In this document: positions 15,587-23,309 of the stretch, in pieces | Layout: every line of letters starts with the position of its first letter | Position numbering within the stretch: position 1 is the stretch's first letter | Source: Halobacteriales archaeon SW_9_67_25 | GTDB lineage: Archaea > Halobacteriota > Halobacteria > Halobacteriales > Haloarculaceae | DNA length: 31,669 nt | Assembly: GCA_003022745.1 (NCBI GenBank) | Contig: PXSU01000074.1 | Span: forward strand, 1-31,669 | Reading direction: 5' to 3' | Notes under the pieces: generated by a model | Told to the model about the DNA's origin: nothing | What the model saw: the letters and a program-made list of their open reading frames with translations, nothing else | The model's database searches: none | Position numbers and translations under genes: made by a program

Positions 15587-15688
15587 GTGGATCGGTCATC
15601 TTGCGGGCTCCCGGGTGGAAGCGGGTATCCCACATAAAAAGAGATTTTCCGAGTTTTCACCCAATTTCGTCCAACATCTGCGCCCCGC

Positions 15689-16663
15689 TCACCGCTCCAG
15701 CGGCCACCGCCCGTCGCCGTCGAGGCGTTCGGCGACACCCTCGGCCAGGCAGTACTCGCGACCGGTCCGGACGACGTCACCGGCCTCGACTAGGTGGTCG
15801 AGGTGTGCCGCGGCCTCGCCCGGGCCGTGGAGGACGTGAATCCCGTCGAGAGCGCCGAAGAGGTCGGCGCTGACCGTCCAGGCGTCACAGGGCCCGCGCC
15901 GGCGGAGGGCGTCCAGCACGCGCCAGGCGCGCTCTTCGTGGTGCTCGATGATGGTCTCGGCACGGGTGCCGGGGTCCTCGATGGGGTCGCGGTGGCCCGG
16001 CCACGCGCGGTCGTAGTCCGCCGCGACGATTCCGTCGAGCGTCCGCAGGTACTTCGCCAGCGCGTCCGCGACGCGCACGTCCGCACCACCCACGTTGGGC
16101 GTGTACTTCGGGAGGAGCGCATCGCCCGAGAGCACTATTCCCTCGCACTCGAACAGACAGAGCCCGGCGGCGTGGCCGGGCGCGTGGACGGCTTCGATGG
16201 GCGCCCCGTCGACGCTGAACGTCTCGCCGCCAGTGAAGGTGGTCACGTCCGGCCACGGGCCGAGCGTGTCCGGGTCGACGAGTGTCTCACGGAGCGTCGC
16301 ACGCTCGGCCTCGGGCATCCCCCAGTCCGCGAACCGCTCTTCCATCGTCGCGTCGAGAGCGTCCCAGGCGTCGGCGTCGCCAGCGACCAGCGCCGCGTCG
16401 GCCTCGTGGACGTACACGGGTGCCCCGCTTGCGGCCTGGATGGCCCCGGCCAGGCCGGCGTGGTCGGCGTGCCAGTGTGTCAGAAACACCCTGTCGACGT
16501 CCCCGAACTCGACGCCGTGTCGGCCGAGGCTGGCCGCGAGCTGCTCCCGGGTCCGGTCCGTCCAGTCGCCGGTGTCGACCAGCACCGTCTCCGGGCCGTC
16601 CGCGAAGAGGTAGGCGTTGTTGTCGCCCTCGAAGGCTGCGTTCGACAGCGGGATGCGTTCCAT
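15689..16663 (-). CDS. MBL-fold hydrolase with C-terminal winged-helix-like domain
   Basis: A 324-residue protein. The metal site LTHWHADHAG lies near residue 65, with later ligands in VHAPGHAAG, LSGDALLP and AWPGHRDPI. The C-terminal 90 residues (RRRGPCDAWTVSADLFG, later HLDHLVEAGDVVRTG) look like the winged-helix tail found in LACTB2-type MBL proteins. LACTB2 is an RNA endonuclease, but many relatives are thioesterase-like, so the substrate is open. The ATG at 16663 matches the family start (IPLSNAAFEGDNNAYLF). It is divergent from the HAD gene. Confidence 0.9.
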   Translation of the reverse strand: MERIPLSNAAFEGDNNAYLFADGPETVLVDTGDWTDRTREQLAASLGRHGVEFGDVDRVFLTHWHADHAGLAGAIQAASGAPVYVHEADAALVAGDADAWDALDATMEERFADWGMPEAERATLRETLVDPDTLGPWPDVTTFTGGETFSVDGAPIEAVHAPGHAAGLCLFECEGIVLSGDALLPKYTPNVGGADVRVADALAKYLRTLDGIVAADYDRAWPGHRDPIEDPGTRAETIIEHHEERAWRVLDALRRRGPCDAWTVSADLFGALDGIHVLHGPGEAAAHLDHLVEAGDVVRTGREYCLAEGVAERLDGDGRWPLER

Positions 16664-16766
16664 GTCCCTTCCTCGTCGCCCGGGTGTATCACCGTACCGG
16701 AGTCGTCGTCGGGTCGTCCGTGGGGGACCCGCGTCGGCCCCGGCATCGACCGACCGAACCACCGGG

Positions 16767-16774
16767 GTTATACC
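16767..16774 (+). promoter_or_regulatory. TATA box of the HAD phosphatase gene
   Basis: GTTATACC, centred about 27 bases before the ATG at 16797. Confidence 0.55.
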
Positions 16775-16796
16775 GTCCCAGTCCTCCGTGTCGGGC

Positions 16797-17582
16797 ATGA
16801 CCTTCGCCGGCGCTATCGTCGACCTCGACGGGACTGTCTACCGCGGCGACGACCTTCTCCCCGGGACGACGGGCGCGGTCGACCGGCTCCGGACCGCAGG
16901 GCTGGACCTCCTGTTCTTCTCGAACAACCCGACCGAGAGCGGCGAGGCGTACGTCGACCGGCTCCGCAGACTGGGAGTGGACGCCCGGGCGGACGAGGCC
17001 TGCTCGGCCGGCGACGTCACCACCGAGTACCTGCTGGAAACACACCCCGGGGACGCGATCATGCTCGTCGGGTCACCGGGGTTGCGCGAGCAGTTCGAGG
17101 CGGCGGGCCTGTCGCTAACTGACGACCCCGCGGCGACGGACGTCCTCGTGGGCTCCTGGACGGACGAGTTCGGCTACGACGACATGCTCGCTGCGCTCCG
17201 GGCCGTCGACGAGGGGACGGCGTTTCTCGGGACCGACCCGGACCGCACCGTCCCGGCCGAGGCCGGGGTGATTCCGGGCTCGGGGGCCGTGGTGGGTGCC
17301 CTCTCGGCGACACTGGGTCGTGACCCGGACGCGATGCTGGGCAAACCTTCCGAGGCCGCACTGCGGTTCGCGCTCGACCGGCTGGGCGTCGACCCGGCCG
17401 CGTGTCTCGTCGTCGGCGACCGCCTCGAAACCGACATCGCGCTCGGCGAGCGTGCCGGGATGACGACGGCCCTCGTCCGCACGGGCGTGACCGGCGAGGC
17501 GGAGCTGGCCGCGAGCGACGTCGACCCCGACTACGTCCTCGACAGCCTCGCCGATATCGGGACGGTCCTCGACGGCGCGTGA
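16797..17582 (+). CDS. HAD-IIA family phosphatase (NagD/PGP-like)
   Basis: A 261-residue HAD-superfamily hydrolase. Motif I is VDLDGTVYRGD (nucleophile Asp at about residue 9), motif II is FFSNNPT, the motif III lysine is in MLGKPSEAA, and motif IV is VVGDRLETDIALG. The class IIA cap domain lies between motifs II and III. Relatives dephosphorylate sugar phosphates, phosphoglycolate or 4-nitrophenyl phosphate; the substrate here is unknown. The ATG at 16797 is set by motif I and the TATA box. The longer open frame from 16617 overlaps the divergent MBL gene and is not coding. Confidence 0.94.
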   Translation: MTFAGAIVDLDGTVYRGDDLLPGTTGAVDRLRTAGLDLLFFSNNPTESGEAYVDRLRRLGVDARADEACSAGDVTTEYLLETHPGDAIMLVGSPGLREQFEAAGLSLTDDPAATDVLVGSWTDEFGYDDMLAALRAVDEGTAFLGTDPDRTVPAEAGVIPGSGAVVGALSATLGRDPDAMLGKPSEAALRFALDRLGVDPAACLVVGDRLETDIALGERAGMTTALVRTGVTGEAELAASDVDPDYVLDSLADIGTVLDGA

Positions 17583-17639
17583 CGCTGTCGGCCGGCGTCT
17601 CATAGCCGATAGTGATAGGCCGCTGGTGTCTCCGAGTGG

Positions 17640-17648
17640 TTTTAGTAA
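17640..17648 (+). promoter_or_regulatory. TATA box of the MTH865-like gene
   Basis: TTTTAGTAA, centred about 26 bases before the ATG at 17670. Confidence 0.55.
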
Positions 17649-17669
17649 GTGTGCCTCGACACCCGACGC

Positions 17670-17924
17670 ATGGTCGACAGCGACGACCTCAGATCGCAGT
17701 TCGTCGAGGCCTTCGAGGGTGCCGACTACCCGATAACCAGCCCGATGGACCTGGTGCCGGCGCTGCCGGACGGCCCGTCGACGTCGTTCGAATCGGGCGA
17801 GTTCGCGATGACGGCGATGGAGTTGAACACGAAACTCGACGGGGACTTCCCCTACGAGGACGTCGACTCCTTCGTCGACGAACTCATGGAGCAACTCGAG
17901 GCACAGGACCTGCTGGGGGACTGA
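17670..17924 (+). CDS. MTH865-like family protein
   Basis: An 84-residue protein recognisable from FVEAFEGADYPITSPMDLVP and ESGEFAMTAMELNTKL as the MTH865 family of small archaeal helical proteins (an EF-hand-like fold without proven calcium binding). Function unknown. The ATG at 17670 is supported by a TATA box 26 bases upstream. The TGA stop is unusual: its last base is the first base of palindromic element D, so the element end (CTGATAC) supplies the stop codon. Confidence 0.9.
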   Translation: MVDSDDLRSQFVEAFEGADYPITSPMDLVPALPDGPSTSFESGEFAMTAMELNTKLDGDFPYEDVDSFVDELMEQLEAQDLLGD

Positions 17925-18003
17925 TACGGATTGCTGTAGCCGTTTTCCAGGTCGACCGCGCTGTCCTGCGGTCGATCCAGCAATGAACTACAGCAATCCG
18001 TAT
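17924..18003 (+). repeat. Palindromic element D (family 2)
   Basis: An 80-nt element with perfect 16-bp terminal inverted repeats (ATACGGATTGCTGTAG / CTACAGCAATCCGTAT). The inner arm TCGACCG/CGGTCGA is extended by one pair relative to element C. Against C, the fifteenth base of the left repeat is A instead of C and the matching base of the right repeat is T instead of G, so pairing is kept. The TGA at its left end stops the MTH865-like gene. The ATG at its right end (18002) opens a frame that runs into the DUF2391-like gene. Confidence 0.9.
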
Positions 18004-18037
18004 GATCCCTCCCGGGCCACGCCGAAGGGGGCCGGTG

Positions 18038-18589
18038 ATGACAGACGACAGAGAGGGTGAGACGCCAGCGGCCGGGACCGAACCCGCCGGCATCGAGGCT
18101 CTCTTCGAGGGACTCTCCGAGGTCTCTGCAGCGGCCACGTCGACCGCCGTCAGCGAGGAGGTGCGGGAGACGAAGGCACTGCTCGCGGTGGCACACGACC
18201 GGGGACTCATCGAGTCCGACGTCAGGCAACTCAGCCCCGACGACGCTGTCCAGGCGTTCGCCGGGAGCGTCATCTTCGCCTCGCCGCTGCTCGTCGAGGA
18301 CGGCGTCTTCGACATCGCCGACCACCTCGTCGGGGCCACCGTCCGCGGGGTGCCGGTCTTCCTGGTCGCCAACGTCGCGTTCGTGGTGGTGATGACCTAC
18401 GCCCTCATCGAGTGGACGGGCCGGGGGCTGGTACCCACCCGCGGAGAGCCTGGCCCGTGTCACCCTCCTCTGGACGGTCGGGTCCTCGGGGCTGCCCTCG
18501 GAGACGTCCTTTCCGGGGAGAGCTCCGGCGACGACATCAACGACGACCTCGACCAAATCGGCGACCGCGTCGGCGGGTTCGTCGACTAG
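18038..18589 (+). pseudogene. DUF2391-like membrane protein, internally deleted and frameshifted
   Basis: The N-terminal part is an acidic cytoplasmic segment followed by two membrane helices (VQAFAGSVIFASPLLVE and VFLVANVAFVVVMTYALIEW), resembling DUF2391 integral membrane proteins. After EWTGRG the frame turns into GEPGPCHPPLDG, while a second frame across the same bases reads PAESLARVTLLWTVGSSG, a proper last helix. The first frame then resumes the family sequence as GAALGDVLSGESS. Two lesions explain this: an internal deletion with frame change near 18425-18441 that lost several helices, and a one-base loss near 18481-18490 that returns the frame. The product as written would be a two-helix protein with a scrambled stretch. 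An in-frame upstream ATG at 18002 lies in element D. Family call is moderate. Confidence 0.6.
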
Positions 18590-18677
18590 CCGACCATCGG
18601 TGTCCTCCCGGAGTACCGGCAGCCCACCCCGTAGCCGGAAGCAAAGAAAGAAAGCCATCGCTCACCAACACCCGAAC

Positions 18678-19439
18678 GTGACGAACACGCAGTTGACACA
18701 CATCCAGATCGACAACTACGGGCCGTGGACGGTCACGCCCGAACCGCGCCGCGAGGTCGACCTCCAGACGCTGCAGTCGCGGCTCTATGCGGACCTCTGT
18801 CAACTGTTCGGTAACCGCGACGGGTACGTCTTTTTCGCCCGCTTCGACAACATGGTCGCGGTCTCGAACGGGCTCGACATGGCCGACCACGAACTCGTCC
18901 AGGAGTCGGTCGGGAACCGCTACCCGGTCACGATGAGCCTGAGCGTCGCGACCGGCCGCTCGCCCGTCGCAGCACTGGGCACTGCAACCGAACAGCTCCA
19001 GGACGCCGGCAGCGCCCAGGACAGCCACCGGCGCGAGATCCTCCGGGGACGCGCCATCGCCGAACAGTTCCGGACCGACGACGACGTCCAGATCGCCCAC
19101 TTCGACGTCAACGCCGCCACCGAACGCTACACCGACCAGCTCAACGAGTTTGACACCTTCATTCACATCGAGCAGGGCTACGCGTCGCTGATGCGCCACA
19201 TGCGTGGGGAACACGACTCGCTGTCTTTCTTCGTCGGCGGAGACAACGTCATCGCAGTCTGCCCGGACCTCGACGCCGACGCCTACCGCGAGGCCATAGA
19301 GTACGTCTGCGAGACCGCAGACGTCGCTCTCAAAGTCGGCGTCGGTCGCGGAATCTCTGCCGCCCAGGCTGGCATGGCTGCGAAACACGCCCTGGAGACC
19401 TGCCGCGCCGAGGGCACAACGGTCGAATTCGCCGAGTGA
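18678..19439 (+). CDS. arfA: GTP cyclohydrolase III (IIa)
   Basis: A 253-residue archaeal enzyme that opens GTP to the formylaminopyrimidine ribotide, the first step toward riboflavin and the F420 chromophore. It begins TNTQLTHIQIDNYGPWTVTP, the family hallmark. It is made of two related halves with nucleotide-cyclase-like loops: FARFDNMVAV in the first and FVGGDNVIAV in the second. The catalytic metal sites sit around these aspartates. GTG at 18678 is chosen because homology begins there; the preceding 26 codons of the open frame are not family-like. An A-rich AAAGAAAGAAAG stretch lies about 30 bases upstream and may be its promoter. Confidence 0.96.
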   Translation: MTNTQLTHIQIDNYGPWTVTPEPRREVDLQTLQSRLYADLCQLFGNRDGYVFFARFDNMVAVSNGLDMADHELVQESVGNRYPVTMSLSVATGRSPVAALGTATEQLQDAGSAQDSHRREILRGRAIAEQFRTDDDVQIAHFDVNAATERYTDQLNEFDTFIHIEQGYASLMRHMRGEHDSLSFFVGGDNVIAVCPDLDADAYREAIEYVCETADVALKVGVGRGISAAQAGMAAKHALETCRAEGTTVEFAE

Positions 19440-19593
19440 CACCGTATCGGCGGTCGCGCACGGCTCGGACACGAGAAACGGACCGGTATCGTCGAGTTAA
19501 TGTGGCGTTTCCATCCGTCTTTAGCTAAGTGACGAACCCTGTGACCGCAGCGGCTTTCGAGGTTTTTTGCGAAAGAAGTGAGGAGGTGTCGCT

Positions 19594-19760
19594 ATGCACA
19601 CAAACCCCTCCTCAGATGTAATTGAACGTCGGCTCACTAATTTTCTTCCCCCTGAAGCACTCGAAGACCACGCCGAAGCTGTCGGCGTGGTCGAACGAGA
19701 GGGGAAACTTCAGATCCCGCCACTTGTCTGGTTACTCGCGTTCGGCTTCGCCCCCGCAGC
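19594..19760 (+). mobile_element. 5' fragment of an IS4-family (ISH8-type) transposase gene
   Basis: About 54 residues (VIERRLTNFLPPEALEDHAE, then VGVVEREGKLQIPPLVW, then LAFGFA) match the N-terminus of haloarchaeal IS4/ISH8-type transposases as I know them. The match stops at about 19757. The catalytic DDE part and the right end are missing. The leader (GGTTTTTTGCGAAAGAAG, then GAGGAGGTGTCGCT with a Shine-Dalgarno-like GAGGAGG) also looks like an insertion-sequence leader. The left end may be near CGTCTTTAGCTAAGTGACG (19517-19535), but I could not confirm an inverted repeat. Base composition is clearly less GC-rich than the flanks. Confidence 0.7.
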
Positions 19761-20033
19761 AAGACCTGTCACGTATGTTTTGGCGTGCTGTGTCTGGTGA
19801 TACGACAGCGAATCGAACTCGTCCAGCGGATCGGTACACGACAGGAAATCTGTTATCGGCAGCATCAGCCGTTGACGCCGCCTACAGCACGCCCCTACTC
19901 AAACGTGCAGAGCCGAGTCCAGGATAAGTTGGGCGAACTCTCCTCTGTAGATGTACTCCAGAAGGATGGAGACTTCGTGCGGTCTGAAGAAGACATCTAC
20001 GAACAGGTTGCTCGGGATACACCTACAGCGTGA
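19761..20033 (+). pseudogene. Unrecognised gene fragment joined to the IS remnant
   Basis: An open frame (from GTG 19785, or continuing upstream) ends at 20033 with SRVQDKLGELSSVDVLQKDG and DFVRSEEDIYEQVARD. The last 40 residues look like the recognition helix and wing of a winged-helix domain followed by a charged helix. The part before is Arg/Gln-rich and not protein-like. It is probably the 3' end of a gene whose start was removed when the IS inserted or deleted. I cannot name the family. Composition is lower in GC than the surroundings. Confidence 0.3.
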
Positions 20034-20140
20034 ATGGCTGTTTTCCGCCTATCCGTGATCTCATCTTCAAAACCCATCGGTGCGTCCGGTCGGCCCGCGT
20101 GTTTCCACTGGTCACGAGCAGAACCCGTGCAAGAAACGCC

Positions 20141-20356
20141 TCACGCTTCAGATCGTTTCTCGAACGTAACGTCGAAGGGCAGTTCGCGTTCCTTCCGCGA
20201 GGAGACGTTGAGGACCGCGACGCCGACCGTCTCGCCTTCCTCGTTGACGCGTTCGAAGACGCCGTCGCCGAGGTCGACAAAGAATCCACTCTCGTTCCGT
20301 CGGGTCAGTTCGAGGTAGTCGCCCTCCTCGTCGTACCACACCGATAGTCCGCCCAT
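20141..20356 (-). CDS. DUF2283-like small protein
   Basis: A 71-residue protein: MGGLSVWYDEEGDYLELTRR, later VDLGDGVFERVNEEGETVG and VAVLNVSSR. A short beta-rich domain with YDEEGDYLEL at the start fits DUF2283, found in many bacteria and archaea and often near toxin-antitoxin genes. Function unknown. ATG at 20356 is preferred over GTG at 20371 because a TATA-like CACTTAACT lies about 30 bases upstream. It borders the IS scar, but no partner gene is visible between 20034 and 20140. Confidence 0.75.
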   Translation of the reverse strand: MGGLSVWYDEEGDYLELTRRNESGFFVDLGDGVFERVNEEGETVGVAVLNVSSRKERELPFDVTFEKRSEA

Positions 20357-20382
20357 CGTATGTTCGACCACGCGTGTCTGCC

Positions 20383-20391
20383 AGTTAAGTG
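20383..20391 (-). promoter_or_regulatory. TATA-like box of the DUF2283-like gene
   Basis: CACTTAACT on the minus strand, about 30 bases before the ATG at 20356. This placement decides between the two possible starts. Confidence 0.45.
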
Positions 20392-20496
20392 ACGCGGCTC
20401 GGCTATCGCGTCGCGTGGGAAGGGCTGAGCGGCGGGACGGTCCGGGAGCGGGAGTGAGCGCCAGCGTTCACTCCGACACCGACAGACAGTGATCTG

Positions 20497-20976
20497 TCAG
20501 GCCTCCCGCTCCCGGACCCACTCTTCGAGCGTGAAGCCCTCGTAGGGCGTCTCCGCGACCAGCGTCCACTTCGTGTCGTCCCACTCGGGATAGAAGGCGT
20601 CGCCCTCGTAGTCGCCGGGGACGCGGCTGAGGACCATCCGGTCTATGTGGGGCTGGAACAGGTCGTAGATACCCGCACCCCCGATGACGTACGCGCGGTC
20701 GGCGTGGTCGGCCGCGATGTCGACGGCCTCCTCGACACTCCCCGCCCGGACCGCAGTCTCGGCGTCGAACTCGCGCTCGCTGCGGCTCATAACGATCTGA
20801 ATCGTCCCGGGCAGGTCCTCGAACATCTCGAAGGTCCGTCGACCAAGAATGACGGGATAGTTGGCGATCCGCCCGCGGTACTGCTGTTTGTCCTCGGGGA
20901 GCGACTTCCAGGGGATGGCGTCGCCGTTTCCGATGACGCGGTTCTCCGACAGCGCAACGACCGAGACGAGTTCCAT
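20497..20976 (-). CDS. folA: Dihydrofolate reductase
   Basis: A 159-residue DHFR that reduces dihydrofolate to tetrahydrofolate with NADPH. Visible features: [20 protein letters not shown] (active-site loop with the conserved Trp), [10 protein letters not shown] with the catalytic acid, VILGRRTFE, and the NADPH-binding [12 protein letters not shown]. The enzyme is acidic as expected for a halophile. In haloarchaea this gene is often called hdrA. ATG at 20976 lies 28 bases after a TATA-like CTTTTGAAA. Transcribed alone. Confidence 0.97.
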   Translation of the reverse strand: MELVSVVALSENRVIGNGDAIPWKSLPEDKQQYRGRIANYPVILGRRTFEMFEDLPGTIQIVMSRSEREFDAETAVRAGSVEEAVDIAADHADRAYVIGGAGIYDLFQPHIDRMVLSRVPGDYEGDAFYPEWDDTKWTLVAETPYEGFTLEEWVREREA

Positions 20977-20998
20977 AGCTGTCGTCGGGGCCGCTCCC

Positions 20999-21008
20999 TT
21001 TCAAAAGT
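20999..21008 (-). promoter_or_regulatory. TATA-like box of the DHFR gene
   Basis: CTTTTGAAA on the minus strand, centred about 28 bases before the ATG at 20976. Confidence 0.5.
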
Positions 21009-21027
21009 GACGCGGTCGGACAGCGTC

Positions 21028-21588
21028 CTATCCATCCAGGTCCCGCCGCCGGCCCTTCGGGACCTGCGAGCGCAACTCGCCGTAGACGTACAGGCCGACG
21101 CCCAGCGGTTCCGGCCGGCCGGCGAGGTCGTGCGTGACGACGAGGTAGCCCCAGTCGCCGTCCCAGTCGAGTTCCTGGTCACGGCCGGCGAGGAATTCGG
21201 CCGCCCTCTCGCGGTCGAGGTGGACGACGTTGCGCGTGGCGTGTTCGCCAAAGCGCTGGATCGCCGCCATCGTCGGCTTCCAGTGTTCCTGGCGGGTCCG
21301 CAGGAACGTCATCCCCAGGGCCTCGATCTCGACCGGCGTCGCCAACTCCTCCCGGAACGCCCAGATCTTGCCGTCCCCCCGCTCCCAGAACGTGTGCGAG
21401 TCGAACACTACAGGTTCGACACCGAAGCGCTCGTCCCACCAGTCCAGCACCTCCCGGCGGGTCGGACGGTCCGGGACGACGCGCTCCTCGGCGGTGGCCG
21501 GCAGACGGTCGAACCGGTGTCCGTCGTTGGTGGGGCTCTCACCGGTGCCGTCCTCGTCCTCGCTGTCGTCGCGCTCGTGTTCGCCCAT
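21028..21588 (-). CDS. PUA-like domain partner of the RNA methyltransferase (RsmF C-terminal type; DUF7122)
   Basis: A 186-residue protein. After an acidic tail it has LDWWDERFGVEPVVFDSHTF, KIWAF, KPTMAAIQRFGEHATRNVV and GRPEPLGVGLYV. This order matches the C-terminal RNA-binding (methyltransferase-PUA) part of bacterial RsmF and related NOL1/NOP2 proteins, where it is fused to the methyltransferase. Here it is a separate gene whose ATG shares one base with the stop of the methyltransferase gene (TGATG), so both are made together and probably act together on RNA. The functional coupling is inferred. Confidence 0.8.
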   Translation of the reverse strand: MGEHERDDSEDEDGTGESPTNDGHRFDRLPATAEERVVPDRPTRREVLDWWDERFGVEPVVFDSHTFWERGDGKIWAFREELATPVEIEALGMTFLRTRQEHWKPTMAAIQRFGEHATRNVVHLDRERAAEFLAGRDQELDWDGDWGYLVVTHDLAGRPEPLGVGLYVYGELRSQVPKGRRRDLDG

Positions 21589-22511
21589 CAGCCGGTCACC
21601 TCCAGTTTCGCACAGAAGAACCCGCCCGTGTCGTTCTGGTGTGGGTAGATCCGGCGGGCCCGCGCGACGCTCGGGTCGAACTCCTCGCCCTCCCAGCCGG
21701 TGACGCCCGGCGAGGACGCGAGCGGGAGGTCGAACTCGACCAGACGACACGGCTCCTCGTCGAGGACGTAATCGAGGACGCCTTCGTTCTCTTCGGGCGC
21801 GAACGTACACGTCGAGTAGACGACGGTCCCGCCGGGGCGGGTGGCCTGTACGGCACGCCGGAGAATCCCCTTCTGGGCGCCGGCGATGCCCAGGACGTGT
21901 TCGAGGGTCCACTCCGCCAGGGTGTCGGGGTTCTTCCGGACGGTCCCCTCACACGAGCAGGGGACGTCCACGAGCGCCCGGTCGTACGGTTCCTCGCCGA
22001 ACGGGGAAAGGGAGTGGACGCGGGCGTCCTCGTTGGTGACGGCGACGCTCGTGGCGCCCAGCCGCTCGGTGTTCGAGCGTAGCGCCGAGAGCCGGCCGAG
22101 GTTGTCGTCAGTGGCGACCACCAGCCCGCGGTCGTCCATCAGCGCCGCCAGCTGGGTGGTCTTGCTGCCGGGGGCGGCGCAGGCGTCCCAGACCCGCTGG
22201 CCGGGGTCGGGGTCGAGCACCCGGGCCGGCAGGGCAGAGACTTCCTCCTGGCCGTGGAGCCACCCCTGGACGTACGGCCAGTTCGCGCCGGACTGGCCGT
22301 CGAGTTTCAAAAGGTGGGGGTGCCACGCGACGCGCTCGTGGTCGATACCCTCGGCGTTCAGCGCCCGCGGGGCGCGCTCGACGGTGGTCCGGAGGGTATT
22401 GACGCGGACGGCCGAGGGGAGCGGGCGCCGGCACGCCGCCCGGAACGCCTCGACATCGTCGACGAGGGGTTCGTACCGAGCCAGGACGTCACTCGACCCT
22501 GTTTCGTCCAT
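21588..22511 (-). CDS. RsmB/NOP family RNA (cytosine-C5) methyltransferase
   Basis: A 307-residue SAM-dependent m5C RNA methyltransferase. The SAM-binding motif I is WDACAAPGSKTTQLAALMDD. Motif IV with its cysteine is DVPCSCEGTVRKNP, and motif VI with the catalytic cysteine is VYSTCTFAPEENE. The N-terminus has the typical RVNTLRTT element. The target, tRNA or rRNA, cannot be told. ATG at 22511 fits the family N-terminus. The final strand GGFFCAKLEV ends the fold, and the PUA-like part follows as its own gene. Confidence 0.95.
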   Translation of the reverse strand: MDETGSSDVLARYEPLVDDVEAFRAACRRPLPSAVRVNTLRTTVERAPRALNAEGIDHERVAWHPHLLKLDGQSGANWPYVQGWLHGQEEVSALPARVLDPDPGQRVWDACAAPGSKTTQLAALMDDRGLVVATDDNLGRLSALRSNTERLGATSVAVTNEDARVHSLSPFGEEPYDRALVDVPCSCEGTVRKNPDTLAEWTLEHVLGIAGAQKGILRRAVQATRPGGTVVYSTCTFAPEENEGVLDYVLDEEPCRLVEFDLPLASSPGVTGWEGEEFDPSVARARRIYPHQNDTGGFFCAKLEVTG

Positions 22512-22603
22512 CGCCCCCGCTTGGACGGGTCGGCGCTTGTGGGTTTCGGCTCCGTCCACACGTCGAAGAACACCGGCCAATCGCGCTCGAATCGCCCGTC
22601 CTC

Positions 22604-23287
22604 GTGGAGGGGCTGCCCGGTGTCGGCCTCGTCGGGAAGATCGCTGCCGACCACCTCGTGCGGGAGTTCGACATGACCCATGTCGCGTCCTGTCACTGCG
22701 AGGGGATTCCGAACGTCGTCATCTACGCCGAGGACGAGCGCGACGTCCGGCCACCGGTACGGTTCTACGCTGACGAGGCGCGGGACCTGCTGGCCCTCCA
22801 GAGTGACGTTCCGATCTCCCCGAACGCCGCCGTGGATTTTGCCTCCTGTGTGACTGGCTGGCTGGGCGAGAACGACGCCACGCCGCTCTATCTCAGCGGC
22901 CTGCCCGAGGAAAAAGAGGGTATCCCGGAGCTGTACGGCGTGCACACCGGCGACGCCGAGGGGTTGCTCGCCGACCACGACATACCCGCGCCGTCAGAGA
23001 ACGGGATGATAAGCGGCCCGACGGGCGCGCTGCTGGCCGAGGCCAGCGAGCAGGACCTGGACTCCCTCGGGCTGGTCGTCCAGGCCAACGCCAACTTCCC
23101 GGACCCCGAAGCGGCTCGCGTCCTGCTGACCCGGGCTATCGGCCCCATCGCCGGAGTCGACGTCGAGACCGACACGCTCGTCGAACAGGCCGACCGCATC
23201 GCACAAGCCCGCGAGCAACTCGCCCAGCAGATGCAACAGGCCGAGGAGGAGAGCACCCGTGCCGAACCGCTCGGGATGTATCAGTAA
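22604..23287 (+). CDS. Proteasome assembly chaperone (PAC2) family protein, start uncertain
   Basis: A PAC2-family protein of at least 227 residues. VEGLPGVGLVGKIAADHLV is the N-terminal hallmark and EKEGIPELYGVHTGDAE and MISGPTGALLAEA are further family signatures. Archaeal members are thought to help assemble proteasome-like complexes. The C-terminus is a Gln/Glu-rich helix. The only canonical in-frame start is GTG at 22604, inside the first conserved strand. Family-like sequence (VEEHRPIALESPVL) continues upstream in the same frame to about 22562 without ATG, GTG or TTG before it. The real N-terminus has therefore either a non-standard start or an eroded or mis-sequenced start codon. Confidence 0.85.
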   Translation: MEGLPGVGLVGKIAADHLVREFDMTHVASCHCEGIPNVVIYAEDERDVRPPVRFYADEARDLLALQSDVPISPNAAVDFASCVTGWLGENDATPLYLSGLPEEKEGIPELYGVHTGDAEGLLADHDIPAPSENGMISGPTGALLAEASEQDLDSLGLVVQANANFPDPEAARVLLTRAIGPIAGVDVETDTLVEQADRIAQAREQLAQQMQQAEEESTRAEPLGMYQ

Positions 23288-23309
23288 CGTCACCTGACGG
23301 CAGTCCGTC

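Noticed and set aside
17594..17611. CATAGCCGATAGTGATAG resembles the end of family 1 elements (13 of 18 positions in reverse complement)
   Set aside because: No matching second end or stem within 80-100 bases; the left side would lie in the HAD gene. Could be a lone decayed end or chance.
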